A program made the translations under genes and the position numbers. This document shows positions 1 through 8,318 of a stretch of DNA of 64,000 bases, piece after piece. How positions within the stretch are numbered: position 1 is the first letter of the stretch; each line of letters begins with the position of its first letter. The notes under the pieces were generated by a model, which was not told the origin of the DNA, ran no database searches, and saw only the letters and a program-made list of their open reading frames with translations. Location: positions 482,633 to 546,632 of the forward strand of contig NZ_BSSA01000002.1 of assembly GCF_030268885.1 (NCBI RefSeq). The letters are read 5' to 3'. This stretch comes from Kitasatospora phosalacinea (GTDB lineage: Bacteria > Actinomycetota > Actinomycetes > Streptomycetales > Streptomycetaceae).

Positions 1-412
1 AGTAGGTGGAGGCGGGCTTGTCGGCGGCGCCGGTGAGGTCGAAGCGGGCCAGCAGTTCGGCGGCGACCTTGCGGCCCTCGGCCTTGGGCAGGTGGTGCAG
101 GTCGGCCATCAGCAGCATGTTCTCGGTGCCGGTGATCAGGCCGTCGACGGCGGAGAACTGGCCGGTGACGCCGATCGCGGCGCGGACCTGCTGGGGGTGG
201 GTGGCCAGGTCGTGGCCGCCCACGCTCACCTGTCCGGCGTCGGGGCGGACCAGGGTGGAGAGGATCTTGACGGCGGTGGTCTTGCCGGCCCCGTTCGGGC
301 CGAGCAGGGCGAAGACCGTTCCGGCGGGGACGGCGAGGTCGACGCCGTTCAGCACGGTCTTGTCGCCGTAGGACTTGCGCAGCCCGCTCGCCGCGATGGC
401 CAAGCCGGTCAT
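1..412 (-). CDS. ABC transporter ATP-binding protein, DrrA-like (3'-truncated by window edge)
   Basis: The first 137 codons of an ATPase that runs off the low-coordinate edge. It starts at ATG 412 with GGGAG a few bases upstream. The translation begins MTGLAIAASGLRKSYGDK and contains a Walker A motif (GPNGAGKTT, about residues 41-49) and a Q-loop-like GVTGQFSAVDGLITG segment. That segment is typical of the daunorubicin-resistance DrrA family of drug and lipid exporter ATPases. It lies downstream of the DUF4097 gene on the same strand and was probably co-transcribed with it; a permease gene would be expected beyond the edge. The Walker B and signature motifs are outside the window, so substrate and completeness are unknown. 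Confidence 0.88.
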   Translation of the reverse strand, partial: MTGLAIAASGLRKSYGDKTVLNGVDLAVPAGTVFALLGPNGAGKTTAVKILSTLVRPDAGQVSVGGHDLATHPQQVRAAIGVTGQFSAVDGLITGTENMLLMADLHHLPKAEGRKVAAELLARFDLTGAADKPASTY

Positions 413-414
413 GG

Positions 415-530
415 GTGCTCCCTGTGGGTGTGGGGTGGTGCGGTGGAGTGGCGGTGCGGGGTGGTGCGGTGGGGTGGTGCGGTGGCGGTGCGGGGTGCTC
501 TGGCGGTGGTGCTGGGGGCGGGGCGGCGCC
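415..530. repeat. G-rich imperfect tandem repeat between DUF4097 and ABC genes
   Basis: The 184-bp spacer between the two minus-strand genes is built largely of GGTGCGGTGG/GGGGTGGTGC-like units repeated several times, C-rich on the coding strand. It keeps no reading frame that resembles a protein. It could form G-rich secondary structure on the template strand or be simple slippage expansion. Its effect on expression of the downstream ATPase is unknown. Confidence 0.6.
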
Positions 531-596
531 GCCTCGGCGGGCGGCGCCGGTGCCGCGGACGGGCCCGGGGGCCGTGGGTGGGAGGGTGACGCCGGG

Positions 597-1268
597 TCAG
601 GCGGCGGTGGCGGCGGAGATGTCGCCGTGCGCGGTGGTGGCGCGGATGGTGACGGCGGGGGCGTCGTCGGCGTTGCGCAGTGCGTTGTGGATGCGGCCGT
701 GGCCGGTGCCGGCGTCCAGCGAGGCGGAGACGCCGCGGGCCACGCCGACCGAGATCGAGCCGGACCGGGTGGTGAGGTCGAGCGGGCCGCGCACCGCCTC
801 GGTGACGGTCAGGTCGCCGCGCTGGGTGCTGAGGCCGCCGGGGCCGGTGAGGCGGCCGACCTCGATGCTGCCGTCCTGCAGGGTGAGGCTGGCGGCGGAG
901 GCCTCGTCGAGCTTCACGGTGCCCCGGGCGCTCTCGAAGGAGACGTCGCCCAGCCGTCCCACGCCCCGGAGCCGGGCGTCCGCGCTCCTCGCCTCGACCT
1001 TCGAGCCGGAGGGCAGCTGCACGGTGACCTCCAGTGCGCCGGACGTTCCGAACAGGCGGTGCGCGGCGGAGTCGGTGACGATCCGCAGCACGCCGTCGGC
1101 GTAGCTGACCTCGGTCTGCTCGACGGCCTTCTCGTCGCGGCCCTTGGCCGGGTCGGCGGGCCGCAGGTCGACCACGGTGTCGGTGCGGTCGGCGGCGATG
1201 AAGCGGACCAGACCGGCCGGGACGTCCAGGACGACGGTGACCGGGGCGGGGGTGTCGAACTTCTGCAC
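597..1268 (-). CDS. DUF4097 family beta-repeat protein
   Basis: A 223-residue protein starting at GTG 1268, with AGGGAG seven bases upstream. It is built of short beta strands with recurring VEV/GSI/GDL-type turns, for example GSKVEARSADARLRGVG and GDVSFESARGTVKL. This pattern is typical of DUF4097, a putative beta-solenoid often found beside ABC transporters and their regulators. There is no signal peptide or transmembrane segment. It is the first gene of the operon with the DrrA-like ATPase and is divergent from the hybrid regulator at 1515. Its biochemical role is unknown; a sensor or adhesin-like scaffold is only a guess. Confidence 0.8.
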   Translation of the reverse strand: MQKFDTPAPVTVVLDVPAGLVRFIAADRTDTVVDLRPADPAKGRDEKAVEQTEVSYADGVLRIVTDSAAHRLFGTSGALEVTVQLPSGSKVEARSADARLRGVGRLGDVSFESARGTVKLDEASAASLTLQDGSIEVGRLTGPGGLSTQRGDLTVTEAVRGPLDLTTRSGSISVGVARGVSASLDAGTGHGRIHNALRNADDAPAVTIRATTAHGDISAATAA

Positions 1269-1322
1269 GGTGTGCTCCCTGGGGGTTTCGAGTGGTGCGT
1301 CGCTTCGTTTCTGACATTGGAA

Positions 1323-1476
1323 ACGCTACGTTGCGTTCAAGGATCGGGCAACATACTTGTTGCAATCGAAGTGAATTTACGCAGGTGAAAGCCGGTAAAT
1401 CGTTGCAACTGCCCTGAAGCTAACGCAACGTCAGGAGTGCTGGCCGTTGCAATGGAATGAGGGTGAACGCTATGCT
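1323..1476. promoter_or_regulatory. Divergent promoter region with three GTTGCAAY palindromes
   Basis: TTGCAA occurs at 1360-1365, 1403-1408 and 1447-1452, each in the context GTTGCAAY, spaced 43 and 44 bp, about four helical turns. Further GTTGC/GCAAC half sites lie at 1330, 1348 and 1425. On the plus strand the third box serves as a -35 with TATGCT at 1471-1476 (18-bp spacer), giving a promoter for the regulator. On the minus strand TTGCCC (1346-1351) and TAGCGT (1323-1328) with a 17-bp spacer give a promoter for the DUF4097 operon. The repeated boxes are the likely operator of the regulator at 1515. Confidence 0.7.
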
Positions 1477-1514
1477 GGGCGGGCAAGCGCCACGCGTCGC
1501 AGAAAGGGGCCCCG

Positions 1515-2279
1515 ATGCCCGGAGGCCGGCTCACCCAGCAGGAACGCCAGCAGATCGCCCTGGGCCTGGCCGAGGACCTCGCCTACGCGGAGATCGCCCG
1601 CCGGATCGACCGTCCGACCTCCACCGTCACCCGCGAGGTCATGCGCAACGGCGGCCCGACCGGCTACCGGGCCGACCTCGCGCACCGGGCCACCGAGCGC
1701 CGCGCCCACCGCCGGGCCGCACCGGCCCGCGGCCCGCTCCCGGCCGACCGCTCGGCCGACCGCTCGGCCGACCGCCCGGCCGACGGGCGCGACCCCGTGG
1801 CGGTGGACGCCTTCGAGGAGGCGATCACCACCGTCTTCATGCACTCCGGCCTGAGCCGGATGCCCGCCCGGGTGCTGGCCGCGCTGCTGCTCACCGACTC
1901 CGGCAGCCTGACCGCCGCCGAGCTCGCCCGGCGTCTGCAGGTCAGCCCGGCGTCGGTGTCCAAGGCGGTGGCCTTCCTGGACGAGCAGTCGATGGTCCGC
2001 CGGGAGCGCGACGAGCGCCGCCGCGAGCGCTACCTGGTGGACGAGGAGATCTGGTACCAGTCCGCGGTGGCGAGCGCCCACGCCAACGCCACGGTGGCCG
2101 CCACCGCCCGCCAGGGCGTCTCCGTCCTCGGCTCGGCCACTCCCGCCGGGGTGCGGCTGGAGAACGTGGCCCGGTTCCTCGACCACCTCTCCGAGGTGCT
2201 GCTGCGCGGCGCCGAGCAGGCGCGCGAGGTGCTCTCCAGCAAGCCGGCGGGGGAGGGGCCGGTTGACCCCCGCGAATAG
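1515..2279 (+). CDS. Transcriptional regulator: IS30-like HTH fused to GbsR/MarR-like winged helix
   Basis: 254 residues, ATG 1515 with GAAAGGGG upstream. Residues 1-45 (LTQQERQQIALGLAEDLAYAEIARRIDRP) form an HTH like the N-terminus of IS30 transposases. A linker with RSADRSADRPAD repeats follows. Residues ~95-200 form a MarR/GbsR-like winged helix (LTAAELARRLQVSPASVSKAVAFL, then RRERDERRRERYLV as the wing). The gene is divergent from the DUF4097/ABC operon, and TTGCAA boxes fill the shared promoter, so it probably represses that operon and itself. The ligand is unknown. The two-DNA-binding-domain layout is recurrent in streptomycetes but little studied. Confidence 0.82.
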   Translation: MPGGRLTQQERQQIALGLAEDLAYAEIARRIDRPTSTVTREVMRNGGPTGYRADLAHRATERRAHRRAAPARGPLPADRSADRSADRPADGRDPVAVDAFEEAITTVFMHSGLSRMPARVLAALLLTDSGSLTAAELARRLQVSPASVSKAVAFLDEQSMVRRERDERRRERYLVDEEIWYQSAVASAHANATVAATARQGVSVLGSATPAGVRLENVARFLDHLSEVLLRGAEQAREVLSSKPAGEGPVDPRE

Positions 2280-2350
2280 TTAACCGTTCTACTTGATGGC
2301 GGCGGAGTGCGGCTCATTTTTCTCGGGCGCAAGGTCAATTAATCGGTTAA
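2280..2350. promoter_or_regulatory. Inverted repeat TTAACCG / CGGTTAA upstream of the mannanase
   Basis: TTAACCG at 2280-2286 and CGGTTAA at 2344-2350 are exact inverted copies 57 bp apart in the 187-bp spacer before the secreted glycosidase. A further AAACCGTTGACC follows. Such arms could bind a regulator at two sites, but no consensus of a known sugar repressor such as CebR is visible. No good -10/-35 pair was recognised. Confidence 0.35.
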
Positions 2351-2466
2351 GTCGAAACCGTTGACCGGGGTGGTTGGGCGTGCCAGGATCCCGCAGACAA
2401 CGTTGCCAAGGCCCTGTTCTCCCGGGCCGGCCGCGTTCCCCCACCCACCCCCACCCGAGGAGAGTC

Positions 2467-3783
2467 ATGGAAAAGCCGCCGAGCCGCAGGGCGCTCACGG
2501 CTGTCGGCGCGGCAGTCGCCGCCGTCTTCGGCCTGCTGTTCTCCGTCTTCGGATTCGCCCCCGGCAGCGCCGAGGCCGCCACCACCGGCATCCACGTCGC
2601 CAACGGCCGGATCTACGAGGCGAACGGCAACCAGTTCGTCATGCGCGGCGTCAACCACGCGTACGCCTGGTACCCCGGCCAGACCACCGCGATCGCCGAC
2701 ATCGCGTCCAAGGGCGCCAACACCGTCCGCGTCGTGCTCAGCAACGGCGACCGCTGGACCCGCACCACCACCGCCCAGGTCTCCGCGCTGATCGCCCAGT
2801 GCAAGGCCGCCAAGGTGATCTGCGTCCTGGAGGTGCACGACACCACCGGCTACGGCGAGGACGCCGCCGCCACCACCCTCGACCGGGCCGCCCAGTTCTG
2901 GGTCGACAACAAGGGCGCGCTGGACGGCCAGGAGGGGTACGTCGTCGTCAACATCGCCAACGAGCCCTGGGGCAACAACGGTTACACCGCCTGGACCGCG
3001 GCCACCAAGAGCGCCGTCGCCAAGCTGCGGGGCGCCGGGATCCACCACGCGCTGATGGTCGACGGCCCGAACTGGGGCCAGGACTGGTCGAACACCATGC
3101 GCGACAACGCCGCCTCGGTGCTCGCAGCCGACCCCGACCGCAACACGATCTTCTCGATCCACATGTACGGCGTCTACAACACCGCCGCCAAGGTGCAGGC
3201 CTACCTGAACGCCTACACCTCCGCCCAACTGCCGATCGTGGTCGGAGAGTTCGGCGCCCAGCACAGCGACGGCGACCCGGACGAGGACGCCATCATGGCC
3301 ACCGCCCAGACCCAGGGCATCGGCTACCTCGGCTGGTCCTGGAGCGGCAACGGCGGCGGCGTCGAGTACCTCGACCTGGTCAACGGCTTCGACCGGAACG
3401 CGCTGACCGCCTGGGGCAACCGCCTCTTCAACGGCGCCAACGGCATCGCCACCACCGCCCGCACCGCCACCGTCTACACCGGGGGCACCCCGACCGCTCC
3501 GGCCCCGGCCTCCCCGACGGCGTCCCCGACCGCGACCAAGGCGCCGAACGGGTACCCCTACTGCGCCTCGGCCGCCTCGGACCCGGACGGGGACGGCTGG
3601 GGGTGGGAGAACAGCGCCTCCTGCGTGGTGCGCGGCGGCAAGGCCGACACCGGCGCGAGCGCGACCACCGCGCCGAACGGGTACCCGTACTGCGCCTCGG
3701 CCTCGTCCGACCCGGACGGGGACGGCTGGGGCTGGGAGAACAGCGCCTCCTGCGTGGTGCGCGGCGGCAAGGCCGACCACTGA
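2467..3783 (+). CDS. Secreted GH5 beta-mannanase/cellulase with two CBM10-like modules
   Basis: 438 residues from ATG 2467, just after CGAGGAGAG; an in-frame upstream extension lacks a site and would precede the signal peptide. Residues 1-38 are a signal peptide ending GSAEA. The GH5 barrel spans about 40-345. NIANEPWGNN supplies the acid/base Glu166 and IVVGEFGAQ the nucleophile Glu261. It resembles GH5 subfamily 8 bacterial endo-1,4-beta-mannanases. A Pro/Thr/Ser linker leads to two near-identical ~30-residue Cys-containing units starting NGYPYCAS, each with DPDGDGWGWEN, like CBM10 polysaccharide-binding domains. Likely role: extracellular mannan or cellulose breakdown. Duplication of the binding module is clear at DNA level too. 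Confidence 0.9.
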   Translation: MEKPPSRRALTAVGAAVAAVFGLLFSVFGFAPGSAEAATTGIHVANGRIYEANGNQFVMRGVNHAYAWYPGQTTAIADIASKGANTVRVVLSNGDRWTRTTTAQVSALIAQCKAAKVICVLEVHDTTGYGEDAAATTLDRAAQFWVDNKGALDGQEGYVVVNIANEPWGNNGYTAWTAATKSAVAKLRGAGIHHALMVDGPNWGQDWSNTMRDNAASVLAADPDRNTIFSIHMYGVYNTAAKVQAYLNAYTSAQLPIVVGEFGAQHSDGDPDEDAIMATAQTQGIGYLGWSWSGNGGGVEYLDLVNGFDRNALTAWGNRLFNGANGIATTARTATVYTGGTPTAPAPASPTASPTATKAPNGYPYCASAASDPDGDGWGWENSASCVVRGGKADTGASATTAPNGYPYCASASSDPDGDGWGWENSASCVVRGGKADH

Positions 3784-3849
3784 TCCCGTGATCCGGTGAA
3801 TCCGTGACCCCGGCGACCCGCCCCCGCGCCCCGGCGTCGGCCCGGCTGC

Positions 3850-4716
3850 TCAGCGGTGGCTGCGGTGCGCGGTCGCCGGGCCGACCTCCCGCAGCCGGGC
3901 CAGCGCCTCCAGACTGCCGTCGGCGTCGGGCGGGGGCGTGAACAGGCGCAGCCGCTGGTCCGCGGCCTGGGTCTGCAGCAGCTCGTAGTCGAACTCGATC
4001 GGCCCGATGTCCGGGTGGCGCACCCGCAGCCGACTCGTCCGGCGCACCGCGACCTCGTGCCGCTGCCAGAGCCCGGCGAACTCCGCGCTGGCCGCGGTCA
4101 GCCGGTCGACCAGGGCGCGGGCGGGCGGGTCGAAACCGCGGCGGGTGGCGGCGGCGCGCAGTTCCGCGACGTGCAGGCGGCCGAGCGGTTCGCGCTCGTC
4201 GTCCGGGTACGCCTCCCGGACGGACGGCTCGGTGAACCACCGCCAGACGATGTTGCGGTCCGGCGCGGCGACCGTGCACACGCAGCCGAACAGGGCCTCG
4301 GCCAGGGCGTTCTGGAGCAGCAGGTCGCCGAGGTCGGTGAGCAGTTGGGCGGGCGTGTCGCCGAGCCGGTCGAGCAGGTAGCGCAGCGCGGGTCGGACGT
4401 GCTGCCCGGCGGTCGGGCCCTCCGGCGGGCGGTGGCCCGCGAGCAGGTGCAGGTGGTCGCGCTCGTCGCCGGTCAGTTGCAGGGCCCGGGCGAGCGCGCC
4501 CAGCAACTGGGGCGAGGGCTGCGAGCTGCGGGCCTGTTCGAGCCGCATCACGTAGTCGGCCGACACCCCGGCGAGCTGGGCGAGCTCCTCCCGCCGCAGG
4601 CCGGGCGTGCGGCGCCGGGGCCCGTCGGGCAGTCCGGCGTCCTGCGGCCGCAGCCGTTCGCGGGAGCGGCGGAGGAAGTCCGCCAGTCCGGTCCGGTCCA
4701 TCTGCATGCCGTCCAT
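3850..4716 (-). CDS. XRE-family regulator with MmyB-like ligand-binding domain
   Basis: 288 residues. The HTH at about residues 30-75 (PGLRREELAQLAGVSADYVMRLEQ) is the hallmark RREELA..AGVS..Y..RLEQ signature of MmyB-type regulators. The C-terminal ~180 residues are the PAS-like ligand-binding domain that in related proteins binds fatty acids. The start could be ATG 4716 or an internal ATG at 4707. It is divergent from the methyltransferase at 4971, with 254 bp between them, and is probably its regulator: this pairing is common in streptomycetes. The ligand cannot be told from sequence. Confidence 0.88.
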   Translation of the reverse strand: MDGMQMDRTGLADFLRRSRERLRPQDAGLPDGPRRRTPGLRREELAQLAGVSADYVMRLEQARSSQPSPQLLGALARALQLTGDERDHLHLLAGHRPPEGPTAGQHVRPALRYLLDRLGDTPAQLLTDLGDLLLQNALAEALFGCVCTVAAPDRNIVWRWFTEPSVREAYPDDEREPLGRLHVAELRAAATRRGFDPPARALVDRLTAASAEFAGLWQRHEVAVRRTSRLRVRHPDIGPIEFDYELLQTQAADQRLRLFTPPPDADGSLEALARLREVGPATAHRSHR

Positions 4717-4970
4717 CCTGCGCCGTCGGGGGCGCTTCCCGCACCGCTCCGGCGGAATTCGCCGACCTCCGGTGGAGTGCGGCGGGGTGGCCCGCTCAAC
4801 AGGGCGCTCGGCGGTCGGAGGACTAGCGTGGCGGGGGAGAGGGGTGCTGCCCAGTCCACCGGGCCGCCGGTCGTGGGCACGGGCCCCGTGGCGCGGCTTC
4901 CGTGGTGGCGCCCCGTCGCGGTGCGTGCCCGCTCCCCCCGGCTGCCGGACCGGTGGCGGAAGGAGGAGTG

Positions 4971-6044
4971 ATGGCTGTCGCCGTGGAACCGGACCGGGCG
5001 AAGCAGGAGGCGTTCGCGGGCCGGATGGTGGAGGTGCTCAACGACGCCTGCCTGGGGCTGATGGCCGGGGTCGGGCACGAGAGCGGCCTGTTCGACGTCA
5101 TGGCGGGCCTGGAGCCGCCCGCCGCCACCGCCGCCGAGGTCGCGCGGGCCGCCGGACTGAACGAGCGGTACGTCCGGGAGTGGTTGGGCGCGATGGTGAC
5201 GGGCGGCGTCGTGGAGTACGACCCCGGGCGGGAGACGTACCTGCTGCCGCCCGAGCACGCGGCCTCGCTGACCCGCGCCGCGGGGCCGGACAACCTGGCC
5301 CGGATCGCACAGGACCTCGGCATGCTGGCCGAGGTCGACCAGCAGGTGGTGGAGGCGTTCCGGACCGGCGCCGGAGTCCCGTACTCGGCGTACCCGCGCT
5401 TCCAGGCGATCCAGGCCGAGGAGTCCGGGGAGGTGTACGACCTCGCCCTGGTGGACGGGATCGTGCCGCTGGTGCCCGGCCTGCCGGACCGGCTGCGCGC
5501 GGGCCTCGACGCCGTCGACGTCGGCTGCGGGCAGGGGCACGCGGCCAACGTCCTGGCCGCGGCGTTCCCCGCCAGCCGCTTCCACGGCCTGGACCGTTCC
5601 GAGGAGGGCATCGCCGCCGCCCGCGCCGAAGCCGCCGAACTCGGCCTGCGGAACGTGGAGTTCCAGGTCGGCGACAGTGCCGAACTGACCGGCTCCTACG
5701 ACCTGGTGACGGCCTTCGACGTCATCCACGACCTCGCCCGGCCCACCCGCACCCTGGCGGCGATCGCCGGGGCGCTGCGCCCGGACGGGGTCTTCCTGAT
5801 GGGCGACATCGCCGCCTCCAGCCGCCTGGAGGAGAACGTCGACCACCCGCTGTGCCCGGCGCTCTACGCCTTCTCGGTGTTCTACTGCATGAGCGTCTCG
5901 CTCAGCGAGGGCGGCGAGGCCCTGGGCACGGTCTGGGGCGAGCAGACCGCCCGCCGGATGCTCGCCGAGGCGGGTTTCGGCCGGGTCGACACCCGCCGGG
6001 TCGAGGGCGACATCCTCAACGTCTACTACGTGGCCCGGCGTTGA
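4971..6044 (+). CDS. Class I SAM-dependent methyltransferase with N-terminal winged helix
   Basis: 357 residues from ATG 4971, preceded by a near-perfect AAGGAGGAG site, which decides against the longer frame. Residues 30-90 look like a winged-helix dimerisation region (PPAATAAEVARAAGLNERYVREWLGAMV). The Rossmann methyltransferase domain begins at about 178 with motif I DVGCGQGHAANVLA, followed by the acidic LDRS strand end and VTAFDVIHDL. This layout is shared with small-molecule O-/C-methyltransferases and Rv2258c-like proteins. The substrate is unknown. It is probably controlled by the divergent MmyB-type regulator. Confidence 0.87.
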   Translation: MAVAVEPDRAKQEAFAGRMVEVLNDACLGLMAGVGHESGLFDVMAGLEPPAATAAEVARAAGLNERYVREWLGAMVTGGVVEYDPGRETYLLPPEHAASLTRAAGPDNLARIAQDLGMLAEVDQQVVEAFRTGAGVPYSAYPRFQAIQAEESGEVYDLALVDGIVPLVPGLPDRLRAGLDAVDVGCGQGHAANVLAAAFPASRFHGLDRSEEGIAAARAEAAELGLRNVEFQVGDSAELTGSYDLVTAFDVIHDLARPTRTLAAIAGALRPDGVFLMGDIAASSRLEENVDHPLCPALYAFSVFYCMSVSLSEGGEALGTVWGEQTARRMLAEAGFGRVDTRRVEGDILNVYYVARR

Positions 6045-6070
6045 GGGCGCCGGGGGTTCGAGGACGCCGC

Positions 6071-6102
6071 CGGGCCCCGGCCGCGGGTGCGGTCGGGGCC
6101 CG
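6071..6102. terminator. Bidirectional hairpin terminator
   Basis: CGGGCCCCG (6071-6079) pairs exactly with CGGGGCCCG (6094-6102), and the stem continues inward through GCCGC/GCGGT with one wobble pair to a GGGT loop. It sits between the convergent methyltransferase and lamin-tail genes, where a shared terminator is expected. There is no T-tract, as is usual in high-GC actinobacteria. Confidence 0.7.
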
Positions 6103-6126
6103 GCGGGTGGGCTCGGTGGCGGCCCG

Positions 6127-8097
6127 TCAGCAGGGGAACGTCCCGCTGTAGAGGGCGTGCCCGTACGAGGAGGTGCCGGGGCCGAAGCCGTAGATGCCGT
6201 CGTCGCTCCAGACCGCCTCGCGGAAGCCGTTCGCGCAGGTGGAGGCCGGTGCGAGGGCGAAGCCCTCCAGGTTGTCGACCGGCATCACGGCGGGGTTGGT
6301 GTAGGTCGCGTCCGGGACGATCGCGCCGGAGGCGTTGACCTTCAGGAAGGTGTGGGTCTCGCCGCAGGTGTTGTCGCAGGTGGCGACGATCCGCTGGGTG
6401 CCCGCGTCGTAGGTCACGTCCATCACGCCCGGCTTGCCGGTGGAGACGGTGCCGAAGGTGGTGAAGCTGCCGTCCGAGTTGAGGCCGTAGACGTGCAGGG
6501 TGCCGTCGTACTCCAGGCCGGCGAAGAACAGGCCGCTTCCGTGCAGCGGGTAGTTGGCCGGGTTGTAGGCGGCGCCGGTCAGCGGGTCGGTCCAGCCGTT
6601 GGCGGTCAGCCAGCTGTCGGGGACGAAGCCGACGCCCTCGAAGCCGAGGTTGGCGTCGTCCTTGCTGCCGGTGTTCAGCTGCGGGAACTGCGCGGTCATG
6701 TCCCACTGGTGCAGCGGGGTGAGGACGCTGCCGGTGGCGGCCGGGTCGAACTCCATGACGGTGTCCTTCGGCACGGTGTTGTTGCCGTTGTCGCGCTCGG
6801 AGGTCACGTAGAGGTGGCCGTTGCCGCCGACGGTCAGGCCCTCGGAGTCGGGCTGGCCGGTGCCGCCCGCGAAGCGGATCTGCTTGCCGGTCGCGCTCCA
6901 GGTCGCGTCCGGGACCCACTTGCCGTTGCTCTTGACCAGCTTGTACAGCCAGTTCTTGTTCTTGGCGGCCCACAGCACGGACGGGTCGGCCGGGTCGAAG
7001 GCCAGCCCGCTGACGTCGCGGCCCTCGGGCCCGGTGGAGGTGGTGAACGCGCAGACGTTGTCGGCGACGGTGACGTCGAGGCCGCCGGGCCAGGACAGGG
7101 TGCCGGACGGGGTGGCGCCGGTGCCGCTCGGGGCCTCCGGGGTGCAGCCGCTGGTGAGCGAGCCGCCGCCGCCGAGCAGGTGGCCGGTGCCGCCGCCCGT
7201 GCCGCCGCCGGGGGTGCTGCCGGAGCAGGAGTTCACGGCGCCGAAGGTGGCGTTCGCGGAGGTCTGGAAGCCGGTGGCGCAGCGCTCGTCGGAGGGCGAG
7301 GCGCCCGCGGCGGCCCAGGTGACCGAGTCCACGGTGTTGCCGCTGCCGTCGAGCAGGAACAGCGAGTCGTTGCCGCCCAGGCCGATGGTCGAGTTGAACG
7401 TGACGTAGCCGCCCGCGGGGATGCTGGTGGCGCTCGGCGCGGAGGCGGAGACCGACGCCGCGCCGTGCGAGGTGTCGCCGTCCACGTACTTCCACGTGCC
7501 GATGCTGACCGCGCTGGTGCCGCCGTTGTACAGCTCGACGGTGTCGGAGCCGTCCGAGCCGACCTCGTTGACCACGACCCGGCTCGCGGCCGGGACGCTC
7601 GCCGGGCAGCCCGCCGCGTTCGCCGCACCGAAGGTCGTCGCGGTGGTGGTGGTCACCCACGCACCGGTGCCGTCGCCGCCGCAGCGCGCCATCGCGGGCT
7701 TGGCCGCGTTGGTGGCCCAGTCGACCCGGTCGACCACCGTGCCGCCGGAGGTGTAGATCACCACCTTGTCCGCGTCACCCAGCCCCTTGGGCGAGTTGAA
7801 GGTGACGAAGCCGCCCGCCGGGATGCTGCTCGCGGACGGGCTGAAGGACTGCGGGGAGAAGCCGTCGTCGGCCATCTTCCAGCCGCTGATGCTCACCGCC
7901 GTCGGGCCGCTGTTGTAGAGCTCCACGGTGTCGTTGCCGGACGAGGTGACCTCGTTGATGCGCACGTTCTGGTAGCCGACGGGGTCCGCGGCAGCGGCGG
8001 GCTGCGCGGCGAACAGGCCGGTGACGAGCAGGCCGGAGAAGGCCAGGGACGCGGCGCACACGGAGGCGACGCCGACACGCGAGTGTGAGTTGGGCAC
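6127..8097 (-). CDS. Secreted protein: two lamin-tail domains plus phytase-esterase-like beta-propeller
   Basis: 656 residues from GTG 8097. This start puts a classical signal peptide first (VPNSHSRVGVASVCAASLAF, hydrophobic core, then AQPAAAA). The open frame extends to 8229 but adds an unlikely Arg-rich leader and overlaps the LysR control region. Two lamin-tail-like repeats (about 40-150 and 165-270), each with VRINEV/VVNEV, VELYN and GGFVTFNS/GGYVTFNS, precede a Gly-rich linker. The ~370-residue C-terminal domain (GLAFDPADPSVLWAAKNKNW, SEGLTVGGNGHLYVTSE, EGVGFVPDSW, DNLEGFALAP) resembles SdiA-regulated or esterase-like-phytase propellers. Likely extracellular; substrate unknown. No strong ribosome site is visible at the chosen start. 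Confidence 0.78.
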   Translation of the reverse strand: MPNSHSRVGVASVCAASLAFSGLLVTGLFAAQPAAAADPVGYQNVRINEVTSSGNDTVELYNSGPTAVSISGWKMADDGFSPQSFSPSASSIPAGGFVTFNSPKGLGDADKVVIYTSGGTVVDRVDWATNAAKPAMARCGGDGTGAWVTTTTATTFGAANAAGCPASVPAASRVVVNEVGSDGSDTVELYNGGTSAVSIGTWKYVDGDTSHGAASVSASAPSATSIPAGGYVTFNSTIGLGGNDSLFLLDGSGNTVDSVTWAAAGASPSDERCATGFQTSANATFGAVNSCSGSTPGGGTGGGTGHLLGGGGSLTSGCTPEAPSGTGATPSGTLSWPGGLDVTVADNVCAFTTSTGPEGRDVSGLAFDPADPSVLWAAKNKNWLYKLVKSNGKWVPDATWSATGKQIRFAGGTGQPDSEGLTVGGNGHLYVTSERDNGNNTVPKDTVMEFDPAATGSVLTPLHQWDMTAQFPQLNTGSKDDANLGFEGVGFVPDSWLTANGWTDPLTGAAYNPANYPLHGSGLFFAGLEYDGTLHVYGLNSDGSFTTFGTVSTGKPGVMDVTYDAGTQRIVATCDNTCGETHTFLKVNASGAIVPDATYTNPAVMPVDNLEGFALAPASTCANGFREAVWSDDGIYGFGPGTSSYGHALYSGTFPC

Positions 8098-8221
8098 GGG
8101 CCGGAACTCTGACGACCCGACGTGGAAACGGCGTGTACGCCGACTGAATCCCGGGCCCTTCCCGCCGGAACGCCAGGTGCTCGGGGAACGGTTCGCGCCA
8201 ATCCGCCGCCGGGTCGGACTT

Positions 8222-8236
8222 ACAACCAATGGTTGT
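8222..8236. promoter_or_regulatory. 15-bp palindrome ACAACCA-A-TGGTTGT, putative LysR operator
   Basis: Perfect 7+1+7 palindrome in the 221-bp divergent region between the secreted protein and the LysR gene. A second related element, ACAA-N7-TTGT, lies about 60 bp downstream at about 8287-8301, just ahead of a TAGGGT -10-like hexamer (8306-8311). The pair fits the recognition/activation site arrangement of LysR-type regulators. The palindrome covers a spurious upstream ATG, supporting the later LysR start. Confidence 0.6.
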
Positions 8237-8318
8237 GGGTGGTGTGGGTTTTCCCGCAGGTAGGACCGTCCTCGCCAGTGCTGGCCACAACCACGGATTG
8301 TCCACTAGGGTGGCCGCC

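Noticed and set aside
8229..8318. ATG 8229 as the LysR start, and 8229 as the start of the opposite secreted protein
   Set aside because: Both fall in a perfect operator palindrome. The added peptides are atypical, and the signal peptide and HTH positions favour 8097 and 8319.
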